A stretch of 64,000 bases of DNA, taken from contig JAURVB010003088.1 of the NCBI GenBank assembly GCA_033002965.1, forward strand, positions 1 to 64,000, in the 5' to 3' direction. The notes under the pieces were generated by a model, which saw only the letters and a program-made list of their open reading frames with translations, did no database searches and was not told where the DNA came from. Below are positions 1 through 12,525 of the stretch, piece after piece. Both the position numbers and the translations under genes were made by a program. The stretch comes from Piper betle. Taxonomy: Eukaryota; Streptophyta; Magnoliopsida; Piperales; Piperaceae. Position 1 is the stretch's first letter, and each line of letters begins with the position of its first letter.

Positions 1-1773
1 ATAATTACACTATATAAATACACAGGTAAACACCAGTAAATATCATAGTTACTTGTGTTTGTAAACATATTAATAAATAAATAATAATTTAATAAATAAA
101 TAGTTAATAGTAATTAATAATGAATATTAATAATATCATAGTTACACAATACAAGAATACATAATCAAATACAATTAAATAAACACATACACGCAAAGAA
201 GCAAATAGATAAATAAATAACTATATATATAATTAATAAGTAAATATACCATTAATAATAATAAGTAATCATATAAACATGTATTATAATCAATAAATAC
301 ACGAATAATAAGAAATGAATAATTATAATAAATAAACAAATAAACAAATAATAAATAAACAAAAGTAATCATAACATCAAAACATGCTAAATCATGTGAA
401 TATGTATCTAAACAAATATAGAAGTTCTCGAATTACCAAAAATAATGAAAGAATGGAGAAAAATGGTCCCAAAATGAGTTAAACTCGACCGAACTGAATG
501 GGTTGAACCATCCCAGTCTGGGTTAAATAGAAATGGGCTAGGTTGGCTAGGTTGCTGGACATGAACATGGACATGGGCTAGTGAACTCAGGCATGACCAG
601 GAGGAAGCGCTCGTAGCTGGCGGACGTGGTCGCAGGCAGTTGGGTAAATGGGCTGAACAAGGGGGCGGCGGTGCCCATCGTCAAAGAACGCCAACGGTGG
701 CATGATGGAGGCTACTGTTGGTCATGATCGAAAGAGGGGAGGATAGGGAATGTGATGGTGGTGACGGTTGGAGGAGTCCGGCCACTGGTCGGCCGGAAAA
801 CGGCCGAGAAGCAACGGTATCTCTACCGGGAGCAGCAACATCGCTGGCGGTGATCGTGGCCATGGCAGAGGTCGATGTCGGTCTCAAAGGGAAGATCTCT
901 GCAAGGGGAAATTGTGTGGGTGGTCAGATCGGCCGAAGGTGCCTCACCAGCATAGGAAAAAGACCCAAACGGTGGCGCCGGTGGTCATGAATAGTGATAA
1001 AAAACTAGGTCATTGGCGGTGATTTCGGCGGTACTGATGGTGACGGTGGGTACGGACCAATAGCTGGCCGCGAGGTGGTCACGCGCCGTAATGATCTAGT
1101 TGCCGGTGGAAGACCGAGGTCTAGGCAGTGGAGAGCCGAAGTGGTGGTGGCGTTAATGGTGTAAAAGTTTGAAAATCATGTAAAATCTCTGAAAGATAAT
1201 TAGGTGGAAGATAGGGTTGAGTGGATGGCCCTAATCTTGCCATGTGGCATGATCCAAAACTTTGACAACTCATTGCCTAGTGGGGCCCGCCTACGGATAT
1301 ATACAATATACATATGAACGGAAAGCTAGGATAGAGATCGTCCATAGTCGAAACTGACTCGAGTCCTAAAATTGACTTTATGAGTGGGAATCGAGGCAAG
1401 AAGGTTAAATAGGCCTAGAACCCTGAATTCAATCAAAATGGGCCCATAGGGGCACAATCTAGTGATCTGAATCAAAAAATCCAAACGAATACTTAATGCT
1501 GCAATGGCCTAGATCTAGGCCTAAAATCCTGGCTAACTCATTAAAATCATATGTATACTTTGTGTATACATGGATAACTCATGCTCTATTGTATCATAAC
1601 TGAAACTATCATATGCATGTCAGGCATACTCAGCCTCCATAACATGCTTATATAGCCATCTAGACCTCATACTCATATTCTTAAAATTGTTCTGGCTCAA
1701 GTTCACTCGAGATTGCCTGAACTTGACAAAGCTAAAATTAGGTAAAACCCTATCCCAAAAATGGGGTTTTACA
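1..1773 (-). repeat. Inverted long LTR, family A, truncated by window edge
   Basis: Read on the minus strand, this starts with TGTAAAACCCCATTTTTGGG at 1773 and follows the solo LTR at 12526-15455 block by block: the opening TAGGGTTTTACC, the AGGCCATTGCAGCATT block, the GC-rich CCGCC/GGCGG section (about 600-1150 here) and the TTTATTTATT-rich section (about 60-420 here). The rest lies outside the window. No polypurine tract is visible beyond 1773, so this may be a solo or broken LTR. The open frames in the GC-rich part do not correspond between copies, and I treat them as non-coding. Confidence 0.75.
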
Positions 1774-2133
1774 CAATTAATGTCCATTATTATAATGAAC
1801 AGGTAATGGGTAACTATTCTGTAGCGGATGAGCATTTGGTATGTGTGGTTTCAAACCGACTTATCAAATTTCCTACTACATTTTTGCTATAGATTTTCGA
1901 ATATAAATCAAACTAATGTTTCAACTTAAACCAAACATTATACCAAAGCCCACTGACCTCTACTGCCACTGCTACGACTTCCTACTGCCCACCTCACCGT
2001 TGTCATTGTTGGCCTCATCCTCATCTTCATCACTGCAATCACCTTGGCCATCGCAAACTGCCACCCATTTCCGTAGCTAACAGTGTTTGCTCCGGGAGTC
2101 ACCTTCCCTAGCTTTGACTTTGATCTAAACATC
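1774..2133. other. Unassigned DNA on the left of the Reina-like insertion
   Basis: There is no gene I can support here. A minus-strand open frame of about 63 codons (ATG near 2132, stop near 1938) lies next to the insertion site of the following element. The matching sequence on the other side of that element (7475-7770) carries a minus-strand frame of about 100 codons, but the two are in different frames when the element is mentally removed. They may be remnants of one disrupted gene, or chance frames. I do not recognise the product. Confidence 0.3.
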
Positions 2134-2575
2134 AATATGAAGAAGACCCAAATAGGAGGGCAATTATGGAATTTTGGGTATTCAACGGAATGAATTTTGT
2201 GTTTAGCAGTAAGGTAATTTTGAGTGGGAAACCAATTTAGCAATGTGAAATTCAAATTTCAAATTGTAGGAAAATTTGTACAAAAAGAGGAAACAATGTA
2301 TGAATGAGGCATCGAATACACAAATTTCCTCATCTCTTTCTTCTCCCGTCTTCCTTCTTCACTCTCTTTACTAATTCTCACTCTTCCTCTCTTCTTACGA
2401 TATTGATTATGAATTCTTCTACTCTTCCTAAGTCATAGTTTGGTACAATAATTGCTTGGGAAATTGCCAAACCCTTGATGAAAGGATGAAGACAACAATG
2501 GACAATGCTTCATGACCTTCAGGAATGACTGATCAAGGCAAAGGTACTCTTCTTGCTCCTCGATGACAAGATCAA
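2134..2575 (+). repeat. 5' LTR of Reina-like element
   Basis: It matches 7010-7469 through landmarks such as ATGAAGAAGACCCAAATAG, TTTAGCAGTAAGGTAATTTT and GGAATGACTGATC. The two copies differ by many substitutions and small indels, indicating an old insertion. If the ACATC duplication is right, the ends are AATATG...ATCAA rather than canonical TG...CA. An alternative start is the TG at 2138. Confidence 0.8.
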
Positions 2576-2577
2576 AC

Positions 2578-2590
2578 TTATATCAGAGCC
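2578..2590 (+). other. Primer binding site (initiator tRNA-Met), degenerate
   Basis: TTATATCAGAGCC follows the 5' LTR within three bases and differs from the plant tRNA-iMet site TGGTATCAGAGCC at two positions. This orients the element on the plus strand. Confidence 0.7.
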
Positions 2591-2894
2591 GTTTCGACCT
2601 TGGGATGGCAATAGATCAGAGTTACCAAATAAGCTAGAAAATGAGGAAACTTTTGAAAACATGGATATCTCGTCCATTGCAATAGGTCACGTAAGGATTC
2701 AAGATTCACTAGATGCATGCACTCAAACCTTGAAAATGATCCAAGAATCCATGATGACATTTTATACTTGTATCACTCAGTTAGAAAATTCTTTTCATAA
2801 GGATACTCAGAATCGATTATAGAATTATAGCTACAACACTGATTATAGAACAGTCAATTTGGGACAATAGTCTCCTTCCCTATCCGAGGCATCG

Positions 2895-5800
2895 TTGTCT
2901 TCTCAAGTGAGCTGGTTCAAATTCAAGAGGTATAGCGGAGAATTTGATCCAATTGTGTGGTTGTATCACTGTGAGCAGTACTTTGAATTGTATAAAACAT
3001 TGGTAAAGAACAAAGTAGCCATGGATGCCTATCATTTGGATGATGAGGCACAACTGTGGTATCAACTATTCGAGAAAGAAAATCTGATCATCACTTGGAC
3101 TGATTTTAAGGATGAAATTCTATCCAGCTATGGATCTTCTAAGTTTGAGGATCATTTCGAAGAATTGTTAAAATTTAGACAAACTGAATCCGTGATAGAT
3201 AACTACAAGGCTTTCATTCTATTGGTCACTAAGGTAGGAAATGTCACAATTGAGCAGCAGGTCAGTTTTTTTCACCGGGGGATTGAAAGATAATCTACAC
3301 ATAGATGTCAAGGCTCAAAAGCCAAGAACATTGAGAGCTGCTCTTAGCTGTGCTAAATTATATGAATCAAGGATAATGGTTAGTAGAACTTCCAATTAGA
3401 TAAATGGCAGGAAAATAAATCCACATGGGAGAATGTGTTTTCAATGCCTACAACATCTGCACATAAGAAGCATAGTACACTGATCAGGAAATTAACTCAA
3501 AGAAATGGCTCAACGGAAAGCCAAAGGGCTATGCTTCAACTGTGATGAAAGATTTGTTTCGGGACATATATGTAAGAAAATGTTTAGCATCCAAGCTATA
3601 CGGTCTTTTGAAGAAAAATCTTCCACAGAATCAAATGCTGAGAAAAATACAATGGAGGAGGAATAGGTGATGGCTGCTAACTTACTTAAACTATCATTAC
3701 AAGCCTATATAGGAGAAGTAACACCGGAAACAATGAAGATCCAAGGAGTTCTTAAAAAGCATTTGATACATATTTGAGTGAATTCTGGATCCACTAATAA
3801 TTTTTTGGTTGAAAACTTGGCTACTAATCTAAACATCAAAGTGGATTCTACCAAATAAATGGAAGTGGTTGTGGCTAATGGGGATCATCTAATTAGCTGT
3901 GGTAGTTGTAAGGAGGTAAATTGGACTACTCAAGGCCATGAGTTGTCAGCTGATTTCCTTCAATTGCCTTTGCAAGAATTTGGCATGGTATTAGGAATTC
4001 AATGGCTTTGAACATTAGGATCAATTGTATAAAACTTTGACAAACATCAGATGACATTCATAGTCTATAGAAAGGAAATCCAGTTACAAGGCATTAAGCG
4101 TTCCCCTATGCAAGTAGTGGGAAAGAATAAAATGGTCAAGACTGTTTCTAAAAGAAGACAAGGTGTTTTGTTGCAGTTAACAGTAGCACCAAATTTAATT
4201 CAACCCAATCCATCATTCCTCCCCTCAGATTCAGAAAAGCAATGAGAAATGACTATGTTGTTGGAATCTTACAAGGATATTTTTGTGAAACCAAAGCAAC
4301 TTTCCTCCCCGTTGTGGTCATGACCACAACGTCCCTATATTGCTGACAGCAATACCAGTGGTGTCCATGCCTTAATGATACCTACCAATACAAAAAACAG
4401 AAATTGAGAGGCAGGTATCCGAGATGTTAGAGGCTATAAGGAATAGCCATAGTCTTTATTCATTCTATTGTTGTTAGTGAGGAAGAAAGATGGTTTATGG
4501 CGTCTATGCATTGACTACCATGCTCTCAATCAACAAACCATCAAAGATAAGTTTACCATACCCTTGATTGATGATATATTAGATGAGCTTTATCATGCTA
4601 GAATTTTTTCTATATTGGATTTGAGGTCCATATATCACCAAATTAGAATATCTATTCATGACATCTCCAAAACTGCATTCTGAACTCGTGAAGGCCATTA
4701 CAAGTTTTTACTTATGCCTTTTGAGCTTAATAATGTGCCTTCAACCTTTCAATCATTGATGAATTCAATCTTCTATGATTTTCTTCGTCGATATGTTCTA
4801 GTCTTCTTTGACGACATCTTGATATACAACTCTAAATGGAAAGAAAATATGGTTCATTTAAAAACCACATTTGATATATTAAGAGCTCACACCTTGTTTT
4901 TTAAACAAGAAAAATGTTCTTTTGGAGAGGGAAAGTGACCTATCTTGGGCACATCATTTACAAAGGTCAGGTGGCAATGGATCTGGATAAAGTCTTGGCA
5001 GTCAAACAGTGGCCTCAACTTGACTCCATCAAGGCCTTGACGGGGTTTCTTGGCCTCACTGGTTACTATATAAAATTTGTTAAAGGATATGGTTGCGTTG
5101 CCAAACCATTAACCTCCATGTTAAAGGACTCTTTCACTTATACACCGTTAGCTTTGAAGGCTTTTAATGAACTAAAAATGGTTGTCCTAACCGAACTAGT
5201 TTTGATATTGCTAGATTTCTCTAAGAGCTTCATTATCGAGTGTGATGCTTTAAGCAAGGGAATTGGAGCTATGCTTATGCAAAATCAAGCTCAGGTGGCA
5301 TAATACATGGGAGCAATCTCTTGCTGTCCACTTATGAGAAAGAGCTATTAGCTCTTGTCTTAGTAGTTAATGTTGGCGACAGTATTTATGGGACAACCAT
5401 TTGTCGTGCGAATTGATCATGTGAGTTTGAGGCACTTGTGGCAATAAAAATTGACTAAAACACCACTACAAAAGTGGTTAGTTAAATTGATGGGCTTCAA
5501 CTTTTCCATTGAGTACAAGAAAGGGGTTAACAATTCAGCTACAAATGCATAGTCAAGAATACATGAGGAAGTAGTCATCCATGCCATTACATGCCCTATT
5601 CCAACATGGCTAGAACCTATCAAATAGGCAGTCAAAGAAAAGCCAACAATGCAGTAAATTGTTAAACAGATTGAAGAAGGAGCTTTATCCTTAAGCTGGA
5701 CTTACAAGGATGGAATTATATATTTTAAACATCAAATTTATTTGTTGAATCTATCTAGCTTGATAGACATTATTGCAGCAGAATTTCACAAATGTTCTCA

Positions 5801-6990
5801 TGAATGATATCAAAAAACTCTTCGGTGTATACAAGCGGTCTTCTTTTGGTCTAAAATGAAAGATCATGTGAGGGAAACAGCTCGCATCTATGAGATATAT
5901 TAGCAACATAAAGTGGCAAATACTTCACCAAGACTCCTCCAACCTTTGCCCATACCTGCACACATTTGGACTGATATATCAATGGATTTCATTGATGGTT
6001 TATCCTACTCAAGGGTCGCACTTCAATTTTGGTGGTTGTGGATAGACTTTCTAAATATAGCCACTTCATGGCCTTAAGTCATCCTTATTTTGCTATCATA
6101 GTTGCCTAAATCTTCTTGGATATTGTCTTCAAGCTTCATGGCATGTCGAGCTCAATTGTGTGCGATTGAGATGCCATCTTTACAAGCTCATTCTGGAAAG
6201 AATTATTCAATCTCTAGGGAACATCTTTTAATTACAGTTCAGTTTACCACCCACAAATTTATGGCCAAACGGAAGTGGTGAATTGAACCTTACAACTACA
6301 TTCATCTTGAGCAAAATGGTTATCTTGGGCAGAATACACCTACAATACCAATGGGCACTCTTCGACCAATTGTACTCCTTTTAAAACAGTCTACGGAAGG
6401 CCTCCTCCCACACTACTGACTCATGTCCCTGGCACTGCTCACCTTTTAGATGTTGATAGCAAACTACAATCCCGAGACCAAATCTTAACTTCATTGAAGC
6501 AGCACTTAATGCTATCTCAGGAAAGAATGAAGAGGACGTATGATAAACATCGTACGAAGAAGAGTTTTAACCTAGGGGATTGGATATATGTAAGGTAACA
6601 TCAATATAAGCAGGATTTAACGAAACTGACTTGACAGACAAAACTTTTGCCAAGATTTTTGGTCCCTATTAGATACTGCAATGAAATGGTGAAGTGGCTT
6701 ACAAATTGGCCTTGCCTGATGGATCTCGGTACATGATGCATTTCATATTTCCTTACTAAAAGAAAAATTGGGCGCCAAAGATAAACAAGGATCCACCTTG
6801 CCATTTTTTCAAAACAAATGGGAATATATTGCCTAAAGATAAAATCAATGAGACAAGTGAAATAGATAGCAGACGGTTACAATTTTACAGTACTATGGGA
6901 GGACCTTACATCTATAGACATTACCATGGAATCTGAATCTCGTTTAATGATGCTCTTTGATGATTTTTCCTTCCTCAACGACGAGGTCGT
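2895..6990 (+). pseudogene. Decayed gag-pol with chromodomain remnant (Reina-like)
   Basis: The coding region can be followed across frames. Gag-like sequence runs about 2895-3290 (FKRYSGEFDPIVWLYHCEQY). A protease active-site remnant of DSG type, here NSGSTNNF, lies near 3780-3810. Reverse transcriptase starts about 4468 ([16 protein letters not shown]), with a stop at 4681 where arginine is expected, then FDDILIY for the catalytic YVDD-type box (about 4806-4826). RNase H follows (about 5190-5300), and integrase pieces run about 5780-6420 (WTDISMDFIDG and a GQTE block). The C-terminal part has WEDL (about 6897-6908, reached after a one-base shift) and NDEVVDKGE (about 6976-7002), typical of a chromovirus chromodomain tail. 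Stops and indels in every domain exclude a functional product. Confidence 0.85.
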
Positions 6991-7009
6991 TGATAAAGGG
7001 GAAGAAATT

Positions 7010-7469
7010 ATATGAAGAAGACCCAAATAGAAGGGCAATTTTAAAATTTTGGGCATTCAACTATATGAATTTTGTCTTTAGCAGTAAGGTAATTTTGAGT
7101 GGGAAACAAAATTAGCAATATGAAATTTAAAATTCAAATTATAGGAAAAAATGTACAAAAGGAAGAAACAGTGTATGAATGAGGCATTGAACGTACAAAT
7201 TTTCCTCATCTCTTTCTACTCTCTTCTCTCTTTGTACTTTCTTTACTAATACTCATTCTTCCTTTGATCTTACAATCTTGATTATGAATTATTCTATTCA
7301 TTTTCCACTCTTCGTTTCCTTCCTAAGTCATAATTCAATACAATAATTGTTTGGGGAATTGCCAAACCTATGATAAAAGTACAAAGACAACATTGCTCAA
7401 TGCTTGAGGACCCTTGGGAATGACTGATCGAGGCAAAGGTATTCTTCCTGCTCCAAATGACCAGATCAA
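7010..7469 (+). repeat. 3' LTR of Reina-like element
   Basis: This is the direct repeat of the 5' LTR, preceded by the purine-rich tract at 6995-7007. It ends in GATCAA, followed by ACATC, the right-hand TSD. Confidence 0.8.
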
Positions 7470-7474
7470 ACATC

Positions 7475-8076
7475 TCCGTCTAACTCCTTTGTTTGGGTAG
7501 AAACTAGCATGGTGAATGGCAGCAAGTACTGGTTCTACATTATGGGTTGAAGGTGTGTAAACTACTGTGAGATGGAGATTAGGGTGAGCCATTAGGAAAA
7601 GGGGGTGAAGGGCGAATTGCGTCAGGAGAAGGTGAGGGGAGGACGGATTGGCATTCAGAAAAGGGTGGAATGAATAGATTAAAGAATAGGCTTTTAACTT
7701 ATAAAGTTGGGCTTCACAATCGGTCTTTGCTTGGGTTGATTCCGAACTGAAATTAACCCATCCCCTCAAAATCCTTCAGGGTCACAAAAACCAAACCGCA
7801 CTGGTGCCCCAAAAATAAAAAAGCAAAAACAAAAAACAACCTGATTTTGTTGTAACCAAGCCAAAAAATTTATTGGGTTTTTCCGCTTCTTACCCCTACA
7901 CGTTACTAATACTTAACTATCTCCGCCTGCTCGCATGAGAACCTCGCTTCCAATTGTGAGCTCGTCATTGAACATCGAGTATCCCGGATGACACATTTTT
8001 GCAGCTCTCATAAAGAATATTAATAATAATTAACAATGAAAACAACCAAAACTACTCCAAACTGGAGATTGAAACT
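7475..8076 (-). other. 3' UTR and downstream flank of the O-fucosyltransferase-like gene
   Basis: This stretch separates the stop codon (8077-8079) from the retroelement. An AATAAA on the minus strand (7869-7874) lies about 205 bases past the stop and is a plausible polyadenylation signal. The part from 7475 to about 7770 has an unrecognised minus-strand frame that runs into the retroelement junction. Confidence 0.5.
7869..7874 (-). terminator. Probable polyadenylation signal AATAAA
   Basis: The canonical hexamer lies on the minus strand about 205 bases downstream of the stop codon, followed by T-rich sequence toward 7810-7840. It sets the likely 3' end of the transcript. Confidence 0.5.
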
Positions 8077-11000
8077 TCACATTCCGGATCTGGAACTGTT
8101 ACTATCTAAGCGTTCCTTGGGGCATATACATTCTGGAAAAGGGTTCTCATAAAAGGATTCTTCAGTTCGAAATCTTTCTTTCCCTCTCGTACCTGGGATG
8201 GGACCTTTTCGCTTTCTTGGAGACCCTTGCCTGTCCAAGCACACTAATTATCCAACAAAACCCAAAGATACATGCCAGTAAACAAACAGCATTCATGCAC
8301 TAGGGTTACCTCCGTTTATGAATTTCTTGGACCAGCTCTGAAAATTTTCTTCCTTCCTTGAGCGAGCCTCGATCAATTTTGTCAAATAAATGGACAAGTA
8401 CTTTCCTGGAAATAAAACAGGAAATATCTCAATACTTCAAGATAAAAATTTAAGTCGTTTTAAGAGAAATAAGATCAATCTTATACCTGTCAGGAGTGAA
8501 GGTTTTTCTATGCCCTACAAATCGGCGATGGCCCTCGACAGCCCTTGCCATATTGCCAGAGTATGATGGCACAAAGACATCACTCTCCACAGACACGATG
8601 TAATCTAATGCAGCCATTTGAGAAGCATGAGAGGCAAAAGGCTGGAGCTCATCCACAGAAGATAATTTATCCTGCCACCAGATTACCTAGAACTCATTTC
8701 CATTTATTAAAAGAATGCAGCAGTTTTTGATTTTCAAATTGTATAAGCAACCAAGCAACAAATGAATCGTAAAGCAAATAGGCTCTAATGATAAAAGTTC
8801 CTACTGAAATAACACTTTTAAGTAATTAAAGAGGAAGGTTTATATTTTCAGAAGGCTTGAAATAAATGCTTATGTTGGGCTGTAATATACTTTGTTCATC
8901 AGGATGGGAAATTTGGATTTAAGATCTGCTATCCGATCATCACCACCATATATTTCCCCAGCAGCAACATATATTGGAGTAGTTGATGGGTATCCAAGTG
9001 CGCTAAGAAAGATTGCAACCTCCTTAGGCGTTAAAGGGCAATGACCCTTTGCCCTTTGTTCTGTTGAATCAATTTCCTTCACCTTCCAATACGAGGTATT
9101 CTCTCTACAAAGGATGCCAATATTAGTAAAAATGATAAACAAAACTTGTTTAAACATCAGAGAATACCTAATTGTAGTCAATTCATCAGCCTCATATTTG
9201 GTCAATCCATGGGTGCATCCACTGAATGCAAGCATGTCTTTTTCATAACGCAGGTGAAGAGCAATATAGCGGCCATATGATCTCATTCTCTCAACCAATT
9301 TCTAGAACAAACAGAAAGTACATAACCAAGTAAATTACTTTCGAAATTATGATATTATTTTGAGAAGGCTTAGTCCAAGTCATGCATGCCACACGGATTA
9401 AAGAGAGTTGGTTGATGTTAGCAACTCTATAATGCCAATCACATGAAGCATATGACGAGCAATGGTTGACAATAACGATCACAGACATTATTGACTGAGA
9501 TAATGAATGTCATGAACAGGCAGAACAGAGGCAAAGACTGGTGGCCATAGCGCTGGCACAATATTGCAGCCTAACAGTCAACATTATCTTTTACACCTGA
9601 CGTAAGACAAGGAAAGGACCTCCATGTTTACAAATATCTCCTAAATGATGCTGTATCTAAGCTACCAGAAATAGTTAATGTCTATCTTTAGATGACTGTA
9701 TAGCACCTCTGAAGTCGAAGGATTTACATGACATGAAAATGAAGGAAAACAACTACTTGTTTCATCTTCAAATATAAATATGTATATAAATGCACCAAAA
9801 ATTAGGTATTACCTTCCCTAACGCCTCAATACTAGGAGCAAAGCGAAGAGCATCATAAAAAACACGACATCGCAGCTTTTGCAAGTCCAAAGGCAGATTA
9901 TTGTTAGCTAGTCGAGAATCAGATTTAGCAGCACGAATAACCTATAATATCAAATGGGAACTACTTTCAAAAAGCTGTACTTATAATGATGAATGAAGAT
10001 AAGATGAATGATCTCACTCACAGCTACGCATTATAAAAACCTGATAATCATCCCAGAGATGAGATATTTCATCATGGTAGTAGTCCACTCCCGACCAGCT
10101 TGTAAAATGCTTAACCGCTTTACTGCTTGTTGCCATTTGTTTTGGAAGTTTCTTTATAACTTTAACATCATCAACTAGGGCATTCATGAAATGTCCTTCA
10201 TCAAATACATCTGAAAAATTGCTGCAATCCACATTAATCAGACAATTAAGTCACTATTTAATCATGAAGTACAAAAAAAGTGACAGCGAGCACAGGTACC
10301 TTGTATCCTTCCAGAACGAACGTTTGTCAAGCTCAGGGATAACAAGAGTAGCATTAATGATGCGTGCAACAGCTACCATGTCACTTATCTGAAATTTAAA
10401 GTGTCGTCAAAAGTTAAAGCCACTAATTAATGTTGATGGGCATATCTAAAAAAAGGCTGAAAACAACAAACTCGTCACACATCAAATGAATAGTGTATAT
10501 TGTTGTAAGAAAGATATAGGTTTTGTTTCGCCTACAAAGCCTACAAATGTCTGGCAAATGTAGAAAACCGAATAATCCAGTTAACTTGAGAAACAACTCA
10601 CCCCAGCCCGCATCTGGTTTAGCCCACCATTTGTATGGACAAGAAGATAGCCCCGTGATCCTGCTGGACCTAAAAACCAGGAAAAGGAAGCCGACAGAAA
10701 ATACCAAATAAGTACTAGGAGAAGAGACAAGTTTAAATGGTTCACAATTTCTGTTTCAATGGATGCTGTCCCCAAAACGGAGGTTCTTTACCTGAATAAC
10801 TCTCACTGCGTACTGTACAAGGTCCAAAGTCTCGTTTTGATGGCTGCTTCCAGAGCTTAGCATAATCCACACTTCCACTTCTATCATTCAACTGTTAATT
10901 CTAGAGAAGTGAAAACAATGGAAGAAGCATGACTACTTCACACCCTAAAGTGCAAAAACTAGATTTGCAGCTAACCCAGGTCCAAATATTTTGCAGATCA

Positions 11001-11469
11001 CACCAAACACATAGATTTAGTACATCAAGGCAACTAATATATCATGAAGGGAATGATTACACACCTTATGAGAAGACGTCAGCAATTTAGACGGCTGCGG
11101 CAGTGAGAAGTCTCTCGTCCATCCCAGCTCACCACTCATTAGGGATCCAACTTCCTGCTGCTGAAAGCATCTCAAATGGGTAAAACAGAACGTGGGATTT
11201 TAGAGTATAAAAATTGAGAAAAAAAAATTCTTAAAATAAAAAATACTTCAGAAAATGGTTCCTTAATCAAAGAAAAAAATTTTTCAAGGTAACGTTGTAT
11301 GTACCGTGGGGAGGAATGGCGCGTCAGAAATGGAAGGGACCAAGGAAGAAGGGAAGCCGTGGGCGGCAAACAGTGCAGCCAAGGCAATGGCGGAGATGGC
11401 ACAGGAGAGAACAAGGCGCAGGCGAGAGACCCTCCATCTCACCATCTGCCTCCATTTCCGCTTCTGCAT
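8077..11469 (-). CDS. O-fucosyltransferase-like protein (plant GT106/PF10250 type), 12 exons
   Basis: I assembled twelve exons with GT-AG introns and consistent phase: 11305-11469, 11065-11160, 10792-10891, 10602-10669, 10300-10388, 10041-10221, 9813-9941, 9168-9301, 8891-9104, 8487-8671, 8310-8405, 8077-8230. They total 1611 nt, or 536 residues, within the normal family range. The N terminus is basic ([12 protein letters not shown]), followed by a hydrophobic segment at residues ~18-37, as expected of a Golgi type II membrane protein. Family landmarks in order are [17 protein letters not shown] (~96-112), [17 protein letters not shown] (~127-143), [11 protein letters not shown] (~159-169), [14 protein letters not shown] (~292-305; its Arg matches the conserved catalytic-region arginine of fucosyltransferases), a [15 protein letters not shown] region (~420-434) and the C-terminal [14 protein letters not shown]. 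No stop or frameshift breaks it. The acceptor of the family is not predictable from sequence; related plant proteins act on cell-wall glycans or proteins. The ATG at 11469 is the first in frame. An alternative NAGNAG acceptor at exon 2 would drop one Gln. Confidence 0.93.
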
Positions 11470-11503
11470 AACCAATCAATTTCTCAAACAATAAGCAAAG
11501 CAG

Positions 11504-11545
11504 TTACAAGCTTTTGCTACCACATGATGCAACTTTCAGAGACAT
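11504..11545 (-). promoter_or_regulatory. Upstream ORF in the leader of the O-fucosyltransferase-like gene
   Basis: An ATG at 11545 opens a 13-codon frame (MSLKVASCGSKSL) that ends at TAA (11504-11506), 34 bases before the main ATG. If it lies in the mature leader it could dampen translation. A short 5' UTR intron that removes it cannot be excluded. Confidence 0.4.
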
Positions 11546-11674
11546 CGCCTCTCCCACAACCAAGAAGATGATCAGACTTGATTCTTCTCGAGTGAGGACG
11601 TCTGATTTATGAACAGAGGAGACAATCGTTCGCGCACTTGAAGAAATAAAGGGGAACGAACCAAGTAAAGACGT

Positions 11675-11722
11675 ACGGAAGTAGGAGGAAGAAGAAAGGG
11701 TTTTGATTTTTAAATTATATGT
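11675..11722 (-). promoter_or_regulatory. Possible core promoter: TATA-like box and CT-rich leader
   Basis: On the minus strand, CATATAATTTAAAAATC (about 11705-11721) is followed by a CT-rich run (about 11675-11700), a common arrangement near plant transcription starts. It lies about 235 bases upstream of the ATG. The assignment rests on composition and position only. Confidence 0.35.
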
Positions 11723-11779
11723 TTTTCTCAAAGGCAAAGTTAAAGTTAATGAGGAAACCATTTCCAACCGCACAAATTA

Positions 11780-12525
11780 AATTCCACTCGCCGGTGTTGA
11801 CGCCGATCATCCGATTTACACGTGATTCCAACCTGATCCTCCAAAAGTTAACACCGACAACTCGCATTAAGGTTCATAACCTAATTAGTGAGTGAATTTT
11901 AGAGATAGATCGTAATTTTATAAAAAAATTTTTTAAGAATTAGATATACGATAATAATTTTTAATCTTTTAATTACTTAACAATAGACTCTAATTTAAAA
12001 ATGGTGTTCAATTAAAAAGAGATTAATTATAATAATTTGATTTTTTAATTTTGCTATACTTTGATTTGTTAAATATCCTATTATTCATGAGAGAACTACA
12101 GTTAATTCTCTTTTTATTAATTAATAAGAGTAGAGAAGTTTACACACACCTAAAGGTTTACAAACACGGAAAGAGAGCTTACTCTTTTTCTAAGCTTCAA
12201 GTACCATGTGCCTACTCCTTCATAAGCTTTTCCCAATAGCCAATGAACCATTCTTTTACAAATTCTCCTCAATGAGCATATTCTTTCACAAATTCTTTTA
12301 AAAGTTAAAGTGCAATCCACCTCCACACTTTAGAAGCATGGTTGGGGTTAGAAGCATGGTTGGGGATTTGATCTATTGAATGCTACAACAAATCCCCTAT
12401 ACTAAACTCATCATTGGTCATGGTTACCATAATTAATAGAAGATAATTGATTGTCCTTGTTGTAGTATTTGCTACAGTAAATCCCCTCAGAGAAATACTC
12501 ACATCATCATTTCCAATAAGTAATT
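11780..12525. other. AT-rich intergenic DNA
   Basis: I see no gene here. It includes a short direct duplication of TTAGAAGCATGGTTGGGG (about 12330-12366) and imperfect inverted CTACAACAA/TTGTTGTAG motifs (about 12383 and 12458). Confidence 0.5.

Larger units (their letters stand above)
2134..7469 (+). mobile_element. Reina-like Ty3/gypsy chromovirus, decayed, with 5-bp TSD
   Basis: This is a 5.3 kb LTR retrotransposon with matching direct repeats at its ends (about 2134-2575 and 7010-7469), a degenerate tRNA-Met primer site, one gag-pol reading region, and a purine-rich tract (AAAGGGGAAGAAA, 6995-7007) just before the 3' LTR. ACATC flanks it on both sides (2129-2133 and 7470-7474), a plausible target-site duplication. 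Small size, short LTRs, gypsy domain order (protease, RT, RNase H, integrase) and a chromodomain remnant fit the Reina clade of chromoviruses; the clade call is inference. Many stops and frameshifts make it an old, inactive copy. It sits about 600 bp beyond the stop codon of the O-fucosyltransferase-like gene. Confidence 0.85.

Noticed and set aside
7368..7769. 133-codon minus-strand frame as a complete gene
   Set aside because: It runs into the 3' LTR of the Reina-like element, shows no recognisable domain, and the other side of the insertion is in another frame.
10423..10775. Separate small ORFs on either strand inside the O-fucosyltransferase-like gene
   Set aside because: They span introns or are antisense to exons. 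The spliced model explains the conserved motifs in one frame.
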